IMG/VR virus record: IMGVR_UViG_3300017917_003339
Coordinates: 28,495 to 92,494 of that record
Origin: a virus
DNA length: 64,000 nucleotides
Direction: 5' to 3' (one strand)
The notes below the pieces were generated by a model. The model had not been told where the DNA came from. It was given only the letters and a program-made list of their open reading frames with translations, and searched no databases. This document shows, one piece after another, positions 1-8,123 of the stretch. The translations under genes were made by a program, and so were the position numbers. The stretch's first letter is position 1; each line of letters starts with the position of its first letter.

Positions 1-219
1 GAATTTACCACCTCTTGATTCCAAATAGGAAACCATTTTGGTCATTTCAGTACCGTAAAACTCATGATGCGAATACTTGTAAGCATCAGAACAAAGAATT
101 AAATTCTCTGGTTTTTCTAGGATTTTAGCAATTGGTTTTGCTAAGGATTCAACCAACGCCATGTCGTTGATTTCAATCGCTTCCCTAAGTCGCTCAATAA
201 GATATTTTTTTAGTCTCAT
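1..219 (-). CDS. nadV: Nicotinamide phosphoribosyltransferase, N-terminal part (runs off the window)
   Basis: The first 73 codons are visible, from ATG at 219; the rest lies beyond base 1. Residues 43-73 (SDAYKYSHHEFYG, then MVSYLESRGGKF) match the NAMPT/NadV N-terminus, where a S/TDxYKxxH segment is followed by a YFExR-like segment. By family knowledge the enzyme makes NMN from nicotinamide and PRPP. The NMN adenylyltransferase gene is at 2708-3694, so the two would complete a two-step NAD+ salvage route. It has its own TAnnTTTG promoter 17 nt upstream. The catalytic C-terminal part is not visible. Confidence 0.82.
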   Translation of the reverse strand, partial: MRLKKYLIERLREAIEINDMALVESLAKPIAKILEKPENLILCSDAYKYSHHEFYGTEMTKMVSYLESRGGKF

Positions 220-235
220 ATTAATTAAAATTTAT

Positions 236-245
236 GCAAATATAC
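236..245 (-). promoter_or_regulatory. TAnnTTTG promoter for nadV
   Basis: Minus strand reads GTATATTTGC, ending 17 nt before the nadV ATG. It matches the Bacteroidota -7 box TAnnTTTG. Confidence 0.7.
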
Positions 246-261
246 AATTTTATTTTTGTTC

Positions 262-606
262 CTACAAATTATTTGTGTTAATTATCAACACTTTTTTTCC
301 TAGTTTTTCCGCTTTGGATATGGAATCCTTGGTACCCTTAGATTCCATATCCCAGAAAGCAACTACAAATTCAGCTTCTTCAATTATTTGAGTATTGCGT
401 TTAAAACCAGCTGATTTACCATACTTTTCCCAATCAGGTAAAAAGATTTTTGTCGGTATGTTGTTTTCGTTGGCAAAGCGCTCACCTAATTTGTCAGCAC
501 CAACAGCGCCACCGCTAACTATTTCGGTTATTTTTAACCCTGATAGCGTTTCAACAACTTTATCATAGTTGTTAAACCCTCTTGAACCAACCACAGCTAC
601 TTTCAT
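262..606 (-). CDS. SLOG-family (DUF2493/YspA-like) Rossmann protein
   Basis: 114 aa. It begins KVAVVGSRGF, a Rossmann glycine loop, followed by SGGAVGADKLG and, further on, KSAGFKRNTQI, the pattern of DUF2493/YspA proteins in the SLOG superfamily. Such proteins bind nucleotides or nucleotide-derived ligands; the exact role is unknown. Its ATG overlaps the stop of the upstream glutamate-synthase fragment (ATGA), so the two are translationally coupled. It sits between NAD-salvage genes, which would suit a nucleotide or ADP-ribose ligand, but that is inference. Confidence 0.7.
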   Translation of the reverse strand: MKVAVVGSRGFNNYDKVVETLSGLKITEIVSGGAVGADKLGERFANENNIPTKIFLPDWEKYGKSAGFKRNTQIIEEAEFVVAFWDMESKGTKDSISKAEKLGKKVLIINTNNL

Positions 607-1712
607 TCTAACACACCATTTTCGTTTCTAACCGCAAAGTACTCTGTGGTTAACTTTGATGGTTCTTTAACCCCAGCAGCAGCCAATAACTCTTTCATTT
701 CGTGCATAACAGCCTTGTGGTAGTTGTACACCCTAACTTTTTTGTCTTCTGGGTTAAGACCCTTGATAAGAATTTTGTTTTGGGTTGCTATACCTACTGG
801 GCATGTGTTTTTATTGCACTCTCTAGCTTGAATACATCCAAGGCTAAGCATGAACGCTCTAGCAGCGTTTACAATGTCAGCACCGTTGGCTCTTAGCTTA
901 AGTATGTCATAAGCTGACGTGGCTTTACCAGAAGCTATAACTCTGATATCCTCTCTAAGTCCAAACAAAGACAATGTTTCATCAACATAACGCAACGCAT
1001 CCATAAGTGGCATACCAACATGGTTGGTGAATACTATTGGAGCAGCACCAGTACCGCCTTCACCACCGTCAACTGTTATGAAATCTGGCCACATTTTATG
1101 AACAGCCATTTCATTACAAAGTCTTTTAAATTCATATTCATCACCCAAACACAATTTAATTCCGATTGGAAGACCATTGCTAAGGCTACGCAAACGTGCA
1201 ATAAAGATTAATAATTCTTTTGGATTTGAAAAAGCAGAGTGAAATGGTGGGCTTAACACATCAGTGTTTGGTTCTACACCACGAATATCCGCAATTTCTT
1301 GTGTATTCTTGGCAGCTGGCAATATACCGCCGTGACCAGGTTTGGCCCCTTGTGACAGTTTAATTTCCACCAACTTAACGTTGGCTTTTTTGATAGAAGC
1401 TAAGAATGCTTTCTCATCAAAAACTCTTTTACCATCAATGGTTTTACCAGCTCCAAAATACCCTGTACCTATTTGGAAACACAAATCACCACCGTTTTTG
1501 ATATGGTATGGGGAAATCCCACCCTCACCAGTATTGTGATAAAATTGTCCCAACTTGGCACCACCATTCAAAGCCAACACAGCAGCGTTGGACAATGCGC
1601 CATAACTCATGGCGCTGATATTGAAGATAGAAGCTGAATAAGGCTTCTTACAAAATTTTGAACCTATTTGTATTCTAGGGATTGTTACATCGTCAACAGA
1701 TACTGGGTACAT
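603..1712 (-). CDS. FMN-binding glutamate synthase family protein, C-terminal part (frameshifted gene)
   Basis: 369 aa covering the FMN barrel of the GltB central domain: SAMSYGALS near residue 34, GGILPAAKN near 129, ITVDGGEGGTGAAP near 212 and ASGKATSAYDI near 260. A cysteine cluster (C293, C299, C304 in CIQARECNKNTCPVGIATQ) matches the 3Fe-4S ligands of glutamate synthase. The glutaminase domain of true GOGAT is absent, as in the short FMN-binding family. The family N-terminus is encoded by the next ORF upstream (1720-2103) in another frame. In-frame codons before this ATG encode KKGYEFLRHS, which continues the family alignment, so the two ORFs are pieces of one gene of about 495 codons. 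Substrate unknown; rare in phages. Confidence 0.85.
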   Translation of the reverse strand: MYPVSVDDVTIPRIQIGSKFCKKPYSASIFNISAMSYGALSNAAVLALNGGAKLGQFYHNTGEGGISPYHIKNGGDLCFQIGTGYFGAGKTIDGKRVFDEKAFLASIKKANVKLVEIKLSQGAKPGHGGILPAAKNTQEIADIRGVEPNTDVLSPPFHSAFSNPKELLIFIARLRSLSNGLPIGIKLCLGDEYEFKRLCNEMAVHKMWPDFITVDGGEGGTGAAPIVFTNHVGMPLMDALRYVDETLSLFGLREDIRVIASGKATSAYDILKLRANGADIVNAARAFMLSLGCIQARECNKNTCPVGIATQNKILIKGLNPEDKKVRVYNYHKAVMHEMKELLAAAGVKEPSKLTTEYFAVRNENGVLE

Positions 1713-1719
1713 AGAATGT

Positions 1720-2103
1720 CTAAGGAATTCGTACCCTTTTTTGGTATACGTCTAGCTGAGTTCCAAATGGTGTGCTATTGACATCACCCTTGGCTTTTTG
1801 GTAAACGTCAGAGCGTTTCTCTCTGTTGTAAGGCGTTCCGTTAGTATCGTGTTCAATAAAGTATTGCTGTATCTTTGAACGCTCGTGTTCAAAAACCCAT
1901 CTAAGCCTACCCAATAGTGGATAGTTTCGTAACAACGCGTGTTTTGTTTGCATAATGTCGTGAATAACAACAACCAAACAAACAGCTGAAATAGTTGCCA
2001 AAGCCCATAACACAGGACTTTGTAGGAAGTATGATGCAAATCCGAAGATAAACATCCAAGCGATAAAAAATGTCAGTATTTTATCTCTAGTAAGATTGCT
2101 CAT
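1720..2103 (-). CDS. FMN-binding glutamate synthase family protein, N-terminal membrane part
   Basis: 127 aa with two hydrophobic segments (about residues 9-27 and 31-48), then KHALLRNYPLLGRLRWVFE and PYNREKRSDVYQKAKG. These match the membrane-anchored N-terminal extension of FMN-binding glutamate synthase family proteins. The reading frame is lost at a run of six A (CAAAAAAGGG) and ends at TAG a few codons later. Removing one A would fuse it to the downstream ORF with good family agreement. Confidence 0.75.
   Translation of the reverse strand: MSNLTRDKILTFFIAWMFIFGFASYFLQSPVLWALATISAVCLVVVIHDIMQTKHALLRNYPLLGRLRWVFEHERSKIQQYFIEHDTNGTPYNREKRSDVYQKAKGDVNSTPFGTQLDVYQKRVRIP
1737..1742 (-). other. 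Frameshift site (A6 run) in the glutamate-synthase-like gene
   Basis: On the minus strand the run reads C-AAAAAA-GGG. The upstream frame reads CAA AAA AGG; the downstream frame needs one base skipped (CAA AAA GGG). A sequencing error, a true mutation, or a programmed/slippage event are all possible. Confidence 0.7.
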
Positions 2104-2105
2104 GA

Positions 2106-2711
2106 TTATTTAATTTTTACGTTCTCAAAATCAACGTGTAAGTCTGTGGTAAATTCTTTACCGAATCTGTTTTTAACAACTTTTAAAGTTGTGTTAGGTC
2201 TTTTCTTCCAAAACAAAAGAAAATCATACCATTTTTTTCCGTGGTTAACTCTTTTAATAGCGACAAACATGTCAGCAAGATGTAATTGAGAACGATTGGT
2301 TTGAAAACTATCGTTCTTTGGTGCAAAACGTTTTAACTGAGTTGAGACGAATATTGGTGTATTGTAGTCTTGAGACAGACGAGCCAAATCTTCATAATTT
2401 ATAATCGGAAAATCAATTATCACCAAATCAAATCCCTTTTGGAAAAAAGGTTTTAAGTTAGTTTCAGGTAAGACCACAGAGTCAATAGTGATAGCACCAT
2501 TAACATCTACTTTTTTACCCAAATATTTCTCAATTCTTTTTAAGATTGGTTTAGATTTTGTTTCGGTAAGATATAATACTTTCTTCCCATCTAAATAAAC
2601 CTCAGCGGCCAATATAGAAAGCAATGTGGTTTTACCACTACCAGCGTATGAACCAAAAAACACTTTTGGTTTGTCTTCTAGGTTTAGCCCTAGTAATTTT
2701 AATAATTTCAT
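2106..2711 (-). CDS. P-loop ATPase, RecA/DnaB-like
   Basis: 201 aa. Walker A is FGSYAGSGKTTLL (residues 19-31) and Walker B is FDLVIIDFP (about 94-102). The C-terminal TLKVVKNRFGKEFTTDL resembles the late strand of DnaB/gp41-type helicase ATPases (KNRxG). It is much shorter than a replicative helicase and lacks an N-terminal domain, so a stand-alone ATPase or accessory loader is more likely than the main helicase. Start is ATGA-coupled to nadM upstream. Confidence 0.65.
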   Translation of the reverse strand: MKLLKLLGLNLEDKPKVFFGSYAGSGKTTLLSILAAEVYLDGKKVLYLTETKSKPILKRIEKYLGKKVDVNGAITIDSVVLPETNLKPFFQKGFDLVIIDFPIINYEDLARLSQDYNTPIFVSTQLKRFAPKNDSFQTNRSQLHLADMFVAIKRVNHGKKWYDFLLFWKKRPNTTLKVVKNRFGKEFTTDLHVDFENVKIK

Positions 2712-3694
2712 TTTAAAGCAATCAATTTGTCGGTTACTACTTTTTTCAAGAATGTTTTCATAAGTTCAATATGCTCTGGAACGATTTTATCCTCCAATTT
2801 CCATGTGTATTTGATTGGTGGTACGTGACCGTCGCCAAGACTTGGTTCTTGTTCATGTTCAAACAAATCAGTCAAATCAAAATATTTAACCTCAGCAATA
2901 TCGTCAGAAGCCTCAGGTTTTCCCATTTGGTCCCATTCATAGAACAAGAACAATGTTGTCATGATACCAGAATCTTCTCTCTCATAACGCCAATCCTTGA
3001 TTTGTTGACTGGCAACATACGTTGGTTTAAGGCCAGATAATTTGGTTTCTTCAAACAACTCTCTACGAGCAGCGGTTTCATAACAATCATCCGTTCTGTC
3101 GACAAACCCACCAACAAATCTAAATTTGTCTTCTGCTGGTTTTCTCGCTAAAAGGATTTGTCCGTTATAGTTGGCTACAACAATGTCAACAGTTGGATAA
3201 GTTACTGGTCTTTGTTTTGAAATACCGTAGATGACCCCAGCTCTGAAATCCTCAGAGTCTAACACTTCACTAGAAGCATTTGCTCTAATATCTGTAGCGT
3301 TGTGTGAAGACACTTGGTCTAGCATTTCTGTTTTGTGTTCCCCTGAATAGAAAGGAATAAATGAATCTCTGCTACCATACAAGATAGCTTGTTTTTCAGG
3401 GAATATCGTTGCAAGAGTGTTGTCAACATTTTCAGACCATTTTTCATCGCTTCTATGGTCTGGCAACGCCATAACAATAACCTCTGGGTATCTTTCTTGG
3501 ATTAATTTTCTACGAGTTGCAAAATCCAATGGATTTCTTTTTGTGTTTTGAATTCTAGGGATTCCCAAGAAAACAACAACGTTTGAGTGCATTTCACATA
3601 CTTTGTCTAAAACGCTAGTATGTCCTTCGTGTAAATATGGTGTTTGGAATCTTCCAATCATTACACCAACTTCTGGTTTTTTAATATCTTCCAT
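2708..3694 (-). CDS. nadM: Bifunctional NMN adenylyltransferase / Nudix hydrolase
   Basis: 328 aa, two domains. The N-terminal nucleotidyltransferase has GRFQTPYLHEGH (residues 14-25, the GxFxPxHxGH motif) and a late NATDIR segment (132-137) equivalent to ISxTxIR. The C-terminal Nudix domain has the box GGFVDRTDDCYETAARRELF then EET (about 195-217). By family knowledge the first domain makes NAD+ from NMN and ATP, while the second hydrolyses ADP-ribose or a related dinucleotide. With nadV at the left edge this forms a nicotinamide-to-NAD+ route. It is first in its operon, behind a TATATTTG promoter 18 nt upstream. Confidence 0.9.
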   Translation of the reverse strand: MEDIKKPEVGVMIGRFQTPYLHEGHTSVLDKVCEMHSNVVVFLGIPRIQNTKRNPLDFATRRKLIQERYPEVIVMALPDHRSDEKWSENVDNTLATIFPEKQAILYGSRDSFIPFYSGEHKTEMLDQVSSHNATDIRANASSEVLDSEDFRAGVIYGISKQRPVTYPTVDIVVANYNGQILLARKPAEDKFRFVGGFVDRTDDCYETAARRELFEETKLSGLKPTYVASQQIKDWRYEREDSGIMTTLFLFYEWDQMGKPEASDDIAEVKYFDLTDLFEHEQEPSLGDGHVPPIKYTWKLEDKIVPEHIELMKTFLKKVVTDKLIALK

Positions 3695-3712
3695 TTTTTA
3701 TTCTTTTACGAT

Positions 3713-3722
3713 GCAAATATAC
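3713..3722 (-). promoter_or_regulatory. TAnnTTTG promoter for the nadM operon
   Basis: GTATATTTGC on the minus strand, 18 nt before the nadM ATG. Confidence 0.75.
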
Positions 3723-3726
3723 ACAA

Positions 3727-3758
3727 AAAATCCCAATAAAAAAATTTATTGGGACTTT
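3727..3758 (-). terminator. Terminator after the AAA+ gene
   Basis: Inverted repeat TCCCAATAAA / TTTATTGGGA with a following T run on the minus strand, just after the stop at 3763. Confidence 0.8.
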
Positions 3759-3762
3759 TTTT

Positions 3763-5079
3763 TTAGTTAATAAAACCCATTTTGGATTTTTCTTTGTCTA
3801 CTTGGCTCATATAGAAGCCTTTGTACGACTCTTTGATAAGACTCACAGTGTCTTCAAGGGTCCAATTTTCATCTTCTTCTGACATTTCAATGATGTTGTC
3901 AGCCAAGTTAGCAATAAACGCACCAGTAATATTTGGTTTTTTACCACCAATGTTTTCGGTTAACGCATCATATACTTCTTTGATTCTCCATTTCTCTGGT
4001 AAGTGGATATCACAAACTTTGATGATTTGTTCTTCGTTCAAGAATGTGTAATCCAAAGTGAAGTTGAAACGACCTGGTCTCTCTGCCGCTTTGTCAACAA
4101 GTCCTTTGTCGTTGGTTGAAGCCAAAAGGCTGATTTTACGTTTCTTAACACCATCAAAGAATGATAAGAATTGACCAAGCATTCTTGTGTAGGACCCGTT
4201 ATCACGAGAACCCAAGTACAAGTCGATGTCGTCCATGATGATTACAGCGCTTTCAAAAATCTCACATGCTTCCATGATTGAATTCAAGTCACCAGTAGTG
4301 GTAAAGTCTGGAATCACAAAGGTAACATCTGGGATAAGACGACGACAGATTTCACGGATACTTTCGGTTTTTCCCGTACCAGGCTCGCCATTCAATAAGT
4401 ATCTAGCACTACCACCTCTGGCCACACGAGTAATAAAGTGTTCAATGTATCTACGTTGAACAGGAGTCATAATTAACTCGTTAGACGCCTCTTTGATGTC
4501 GATTACAGAGATACCCTTAAAACGACCCTCGATAAGAGAAATTTTAATACACTTGCCTTTGTACTCAGAGTTGTTGAACGCAAGAGATTTGATTTTCTTG
4601 AACGCTTCTTCGAACTCTTTGTATTTGAGACCTTTCTTGCTTGTGATGTGGATTTGGTTAATTAAATCACCTCTACCATCTGTAAACATTTTGGTTTGGA
4701 TAAACCACTCATTTTCATCCTCGGCAAACGTACAGTTAAACCAGAAAGAATCAATGTTGTTGAAAGAACCACCAATAGTAATTCTACCGATGTTATCAGT
4801 GTCACCGTACATTCTAACACTGATGTCTTTGTTGTTTTTTTTGACGTATGCGTCATGAAGAAAAGAATTTACGATAGCAAATTCAACAAACGATACTTCT
4901 TCTGTGTGTTCGTTGCTAGTATAGTCATCAAATTCATCTTCATCTAGGTCGATTGGCTTAGATTCTGGGTCCGTATAAGTAATTTCTGGTTCTTGCATGT
5001 TTTTACTTTTTTTATTTGATTTTAAAGAGTTAACAATGTCTTCAAATGGTAACTCTATTGTTTTAATCTTATTTGACAT
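3763..5079 (-). CDS. AAA+ ATPase
   Basis: 438 aa from the ATG at 5079 (MSNKIKTIEL). An ATG 45 nt further upstream falls inside the previous gene and is less likely. Walker A is LLNGEPGTGKT (about 229-238), Walker B is AVIIMDDID (about 277-285), followed by STNDKG and an arginine-finger-like AERPGRF. The N-terminal ~220 residues are a separate, acidic-rich domain. It resembles the BCS1/proteasome-type AAA ATPases common in large phages; the substrate is unknown. A strong terminator follows. Confidence 0.8.
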   Translation of the reverse strand: MSNKIKTIELPFEDIVNSLKSNKKSKNMQEPEITYTDPESKPIDLDEDEFDDYTSNEHTEEVSFVEFAIVNSFLHDAYVKKNNKDISVRMYGDTDNIGRITIGGSFNNIDSFWFNCTFAEDENEWFIQTKMFTDGRGDLINQIHITSKKGLKYKEFEEAFKKIKSLAFNNSEYKGKCIKISLIEGRFKGISVIDIKEASNELIMTPVQRRYIEHFITRVARGGSARYLLNGEPGTGKTESIREICRRLIPDVTFVIPDFTTTGDLNSIMEACEIFESAVIIMDDIDLYLGSRDNGSYTRMLGQFLSFFDGVKKRKISLLASTNDKGLVDKAAERPGRFNFTLDYTFLNEEQIIKVCDIHLPEKWRIKEVYDALTENIGGKKPNITGAFIANLADNIIEMSEEDENWTLEDTVSLIKESYKGFYMSQVDKEKSKMGFIN

Positions 5080-5101
5080 AAAATTTGTTTTAATGGTTAT
5101 T

Positions 5102-5692
5102 TTAATGGTGGTCAACTGATTCAATTTCTCTACTTTTCATAATCTCTTTGATTTGAGAATAGCTGACTGGCTTATAATCCCATCCGTTGCAACCCATATC
5201 CAAAACTTTACGTTTGTAATACTCTGGGTTGTTTGGTACCAGACTCTGGTGACAGTGACCGTGCAAATGCCAATCACCGTGGTGTGCTTTGTCCCATGAT
5301 AATATAGGATAGTGCATTATCATTATCCCTTGATATTTTCTTGGGTTATCAGTGTCTAACACCGATAAGTTAATGTAATCGCTTACTGTTTCAAATCTGC
5401 CTAGTTTGCGTATGTCTTTTTCATTGTCATGATTACCCAATACGAAGTGTATCTTACCGTTTAGCTGGTCTACAATCGCCTTTGCAGCACCGCCAGAGCG
5501 GTCGAAGCATAAGTCACCCATGTAGATTACTGTATCGTTTACACCAACCAATTCGTTCCAATTCTCTATGAGCGTATGGTCCATCTCTTGCGAGTTGGCG
5601 AATGGTCGGTTATCGTATTTAATAACGTTAGTATGACAAAAATGATAATCAGACGCAAACCAAACGTTTTGGTTATCTATTTTTAATCTCAT
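5102..5692 (-). CDS. Calcineurin-like metallophosphoesterase
   Basis: 196 aa with the full metal-binding set: SDYHFCH (D15, H17), MGDLCFD (D60), GNHD (86-89), MHYP (H127) and HLHGHCH (H144-H148). The layout matches the phage/bacterial predicted phosphoesterases of the MJ0912/YfcE-like class. The substrate may be RNA 2',3'-cyclic phosphate or a nucleotide; the sequence does not decide. Its 5' end overlaps the upstream gene by 20 nt. Confidence 0.85.
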   Translation of the reverse strand: MRLKIDNQNVWFASDYHFCHTNVIKYDNRPFANSQEMDHTLIENWNELVGVNDTVIYMGDLCFDRSGGAAKAIVDQLNGKIHFVLGNHDNEKDIRKLGRFETVSDYINLSVLDTDNPRKYQGIMIMHYPILSWDKAHHGDWHLHGHCHQSLVPNNPEYYKRKVLDMGCNGWDYKPVSYSQIKEIMKSREIESVDHH

Positions 5693-6275
5693 TTTTTTCT
5701 AACTGTTCTTTTAATTTTAACAGCGCTTCACTGGCGTCACCCAATGAATATGTTGCACCATGTTTTTTTGTTTCTAATTTTTTTACTTTGTTTTGGATGT
5801 TCTCGTCTCCAATTTGTTTTGCTCTTTCTAAGAAAGACTCACGTCTGATGTCACCCAACAACCAATTGATGTGTTTATCACCTCTAAGTGATTTGGTGAT
5901 AACCCAATCAAAAAATTCTTGATAGGCATCGATAGACATGAACGTTGTGGTTTTTTCGCCAGTCACCCCAAGTTTTCTATCACCAACTAATTTTTTCATT
6001 GGTGTAATGCTAGGTGCCTTGTCATCCAACGCTAGTTTAAGACTTTCCAAAAAGTCTTTTTTGAACTGCTCAGTTTGTGTTCCTTCAAGGATGTCTTGGA
6101 TTGAGAATAGTTTATCCCCAGTTAAAACACAAACGAATGGTCCTTTTGGTCTGTCGAAAACTTTTTCAGCTTTGTTTATTGGTACATATGAACGTACCAA
6201 ATGGTTTAAAAAGTTTCTCTTTTTGTTGTCGGTTAGCATAGCATCTAGCTTTGCGAAAATTTCTTGTTTGTCCAT
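5673..6275 (-). CDS. Hypothetical protein, 200 aa
   Basis: Not recognised. Soluble and charged, with a predicted helical, lysine-rich C-terminus (KKLETKKHGATYSLGDASEA, then LLKLKEQLEKNE). It lies in a tight operon between DUF3307 and the metallophosphoesterase, with a 2-nt gap upstream and an overlap downstream. Confidence 0.75.
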   Translation of the reverse strand: MDKQEIFAKLDAMLTDNKKRNFLNHLVRSYVPINKAEKVFDRPKGPFVCVLTGDKLFSIQDILEGTQTEQFKKDFLESLKLALDDKAPSITPMKKLVGDRKLGVTGEKTTTFMSIDAYQEFFDWVITKSLRGDKHINWLLGDIRRESFLERAKQIGDENIQNKVKKLETKKHGATYSLGDASEALLKLKEQLEKNEIKNR

Positions 6276-6277
6276 TT

Positions 6278-6673
6278 TTATGATAAAATTATGTAATTAA
6301 ATACTGCAAAAATTTGAAGATAATGTAACCATTGGTCAAAGCCTATGGTGGTGAAAAACTGCCTATATTTTTTGTTTTTGTAATATCTTCCAGTGATACG
6401 ACTGGTGATGTAATCCGTAATAAAATGCATCACAAATATCGACAAAGCTGCTATTACGTATTGTAATAAGGTTGCATGTAAGCCAACTATCGAAAATAGT
6501 ATAAACCATGATAGAATAGTCGTTAAAGTATAAACACCTACATGCATCCCTAACCAATAATTGCTGGTACTTTTATTGTTAGCCATTTGTTCGGTTTGCA
6601 AAACGAAATCCGCAACCCAATGAACAAATAGGAAAAATAATACGTAAGCAAAAAATATAGTAACTAAATCCAT
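6278..6673 (-). CDS. DUF3307 membrane protein
   Basis: 131 aa with three to four hydrophobic segments. The sequence VHWVADFVLQTEQMA, then MHFITDYITSRITG, and FFTTIGFDQWLHYLQI carry the conserved H, D and FDQxLH positions of DUF3307, a small membrane family found in phages and bacteria. Function unknown. TAATG overlap with the upstream YqeY-like gene indicates coupling. Confidence 0.85.
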   Translation of the reverse strand: MDLVTIFFAYVLFFLFVHWVADFVLQTEQMANNKSTSNYWLGMHVGVYTLTTILSWFILFSIVGLHATLLQYVIAALSIFVMHFITDYITSRITGRYYKNKKYRQFFTTIGFDQWLHYLQIFAVFNYIILS

Positions 6674-7065
6674 TACACTTCTGCAATTATAGTAGAAACT
6701 AGCTTCATATCAGCTAACCCTTTATATTCTTTGCTAAACAAGCCCATGATTTGACCTGCGTTTGTAAAACCGCTATTTTTGTAACCACTGATGATTTCTC
6801 TGATTTGAGCTTCATCCATCAATTGTGGTAAATACGGTTTTAAGTATTCCAACTCAGTCAAAGATTGTTCGTTGTCAGTTTGTTTAAGCGATTTTTCCAA
6901 TCTACGTAGAATAGTCAATGTGTTACCGTCATTGCTAACCACATTTGGTCGCATTTCTTCATTTTGGATTTCACTCTTTAAGAGACCCAAAAAATTCTTT
7001 CTATCCATGTCCTTGGCTTTAAACGCTTCGATAAAATCTGCGTTAATTCTTTCTTTAATTGTCAT
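6673..7065 (-). CDS. yqeY: GatB/YqeY domain protein
   Basis: 130 aa, close to the usual length. It has the YqeY pattern: DFIEAFKAKDMDRKNFLGLL, then LEYLKPYLPQLMDEAQI and NAGQIMGLFSKEY. In amidotransferase GatB this domain contacts tRNA; stand-alone YqeY has an unproven tRNA-related role. That fits the tRNA-rich context, but this is inference. Confidence 0.88.
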   Translation of the reverse strand: MTIKERINADFIEAFKAKDMDRKNFLGLLKSEIQNEEMRPNVVSNDGNTLTILRRLEKSLKQTDNEQSLTELEYLKPYLPQLMDEAQIREIISGYKNSGFTNAGQIMGLFSKEYKGLADMKLVSTIIAEV

Positions 7066-7070
7066 GATAA

Positions 7071-7409
7071 TTAATGTTTGTTTATGAAATAATAATGATA
7101 AGCGTTGTCTCCGTCAACAGCATAATACGCTAAAGTTAACTCACCTTTTTGTACTCTATCGGCTATGTGTTTTCTTTCTTCGATATCAGCATTGGATGCG
7201 ACTCTTATCGTTTTAAAATCTGTTTTTTTTCTTTTTTCTTCTTTTGGTTTTGGTTCCTCTATAGAAACCTCAACGGGTTTAACTTCCTCAACTTTAGGTT
7301 TTGTAACTCTAGTCTTAACGGGTTTTGGTTCCTCAACTTTCTCCCTTTTTTTAGGAACTATGGGTTTAACCACTGGTTTAAGTTCTGCTTTTTTTCTTTC
7401 CTTAGCCAT
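7071..7409 (-). CDS. Lys/Pro/Glu-rich protein
   Basis: 112 aa. The first ~65 residues are a low-complexity K/P/E/V stretch (repeated KPxVEE and EEPKP units), probably disordered. The last ~45 residues (IRVASNADIEERKHIADR onward) look folded. No family recognised. Preceded by a TAACTTTG promoter box. Confidence 0.7.
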   Translation of the reverse strand: MAKERKKAELKPVVKPIVPKKREKVEEPKPVKTRVTKPKVEEVKPVEVSIEEPKPKEEKRKKTDFKTIRVASNADIEERKHIADRVQKGELTLAYYAVDGDNAYHYYFINKH

Positions 7410-7415
7410 ATGTTA

Positions 7416-7423
7416 CAAAGTTA
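7416..7423 (-). promoter_or_regulatory. TAnnTTTG promoter (TAACTTTG)
   Basis: Box lies 6 nt upstream of the ATG at 7409. Confidence 0.5.
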
Positions 7424-7436
7424 CTAAATTAAAATG

Positions 7437-7943
7437 TTAAAAACAATCTTTTAGTTGTTTTTTTTCGTATAATTCAAATCTGAATTTAAGACCATTTTCT
7501 TCGTGCATCTCACTACCTTCAACAAGACACCAATCTTCTGAGTTTAACCCTTCCAAAAAGACATCACCTTCAATCTCGTGGTGTATTTGAGTCAAATACA
7601 ATCTGTGAGCGTATTTAAACGCTTCTCTGTACAATTCAGCACCACCAATTATGAAAACTTGGTCATGGCTATTTTCGTTTGATGTTAGGATTTGTTCTAA
7701 GTCATTTGACACAATAGCACCGTTGGCCACATAATTTTCATCTCTAGTCATCACAATGTTCTTACGATTAGGCAAAGGTCTGAATTTTTCTGGTATACTC
7801 TCCCAACACTTACGACCCATAACCACAGTGTGTCCCTTGGTTGTGTCTTTAAAGTATTTCATGTCTGTTGGCAAATGCCATGGCAAATCGTTATCTTTAC
7901 CGATAACTAAATTAGTTGACGCTGCTACGATTATGTTTATCAT
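7437..7943 (-). CDS. folA: Dihydrofolate reductase
   Basis: 168 aa, standard length. It has IVAASTNLVIGKDNDLPWHL (substrate and Met20-loop region), VVMGRKCWESIPEKFRPLP (NADPH binding), and FIIGGAELYREA. It reduces dihydrofolate to tetrahydrofolate for nucleotide synthesis, a common phage function. Its start overlaps the upstream small ORF by 32 nt. Confidence 0.95.
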   Translation of the reverse strand: MINIIVAASTNLVIGKDNDLPWHLPTDMKYFKDTTKGHTVVMGRKCWESIPEKFRPLPNRKNIVMTRDENYVANGAIVSNDLEQILTSNENSHDQVFIIGGAELYREAFKYAHRLYLTQIHHEIEGDVFLEGLNSEDWCLVEGSEMHEENGLKFRFELYEKKQLKDCF

Positions 7944-8121
7944 CTTCTTGTTGTTTTAAGGTTTCGTCTGTTATTGATACTAGAGTGTTTTTATCGTAAG
8001 TCATTACATCAAAAACAACTGAGCGGCCTTGGTTTAGCCAGCGTTTGAAAATGAGTTCTCCTTTTCCATTGAATAAGTACAACTCGTTTCCGTGAATTTC
8101 TTTTCTAAATGTCCCTTCCAT
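7912..8121 (-). CDS. Hypothetical protein, 69 aa
   Basis: Starts at an ATG two bases from the bestrophin stop. Contains a short beta-rich segment (EIHGNELYLFNGKGELIFKR). No family recognised. The 3' end overlaps folA by 32 nt, so the C-terminus is shared DNA. Confidence 0.6.
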   Translation of the reverse strand: MEGTFRKEIHGNELYLFNGKGELIFKRWLNQGRSVVFDVMTYDKNTLVSITDETLKQQEDDKHNRSSVN

Positions 8122-8123
8122 AA

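Noticed and set aside
2106-2711. Replicative DnaB helicase
   Set aside because: Only a small ATPase domain is present; no N-terminal domain and too short.
7149-7440. Plus-strand Phe-rich open frames opposite the Lys/Pro/Glu-rich gene
   Set aside because: Antisense shadow of low-complexity codons, with no promoter or homology.
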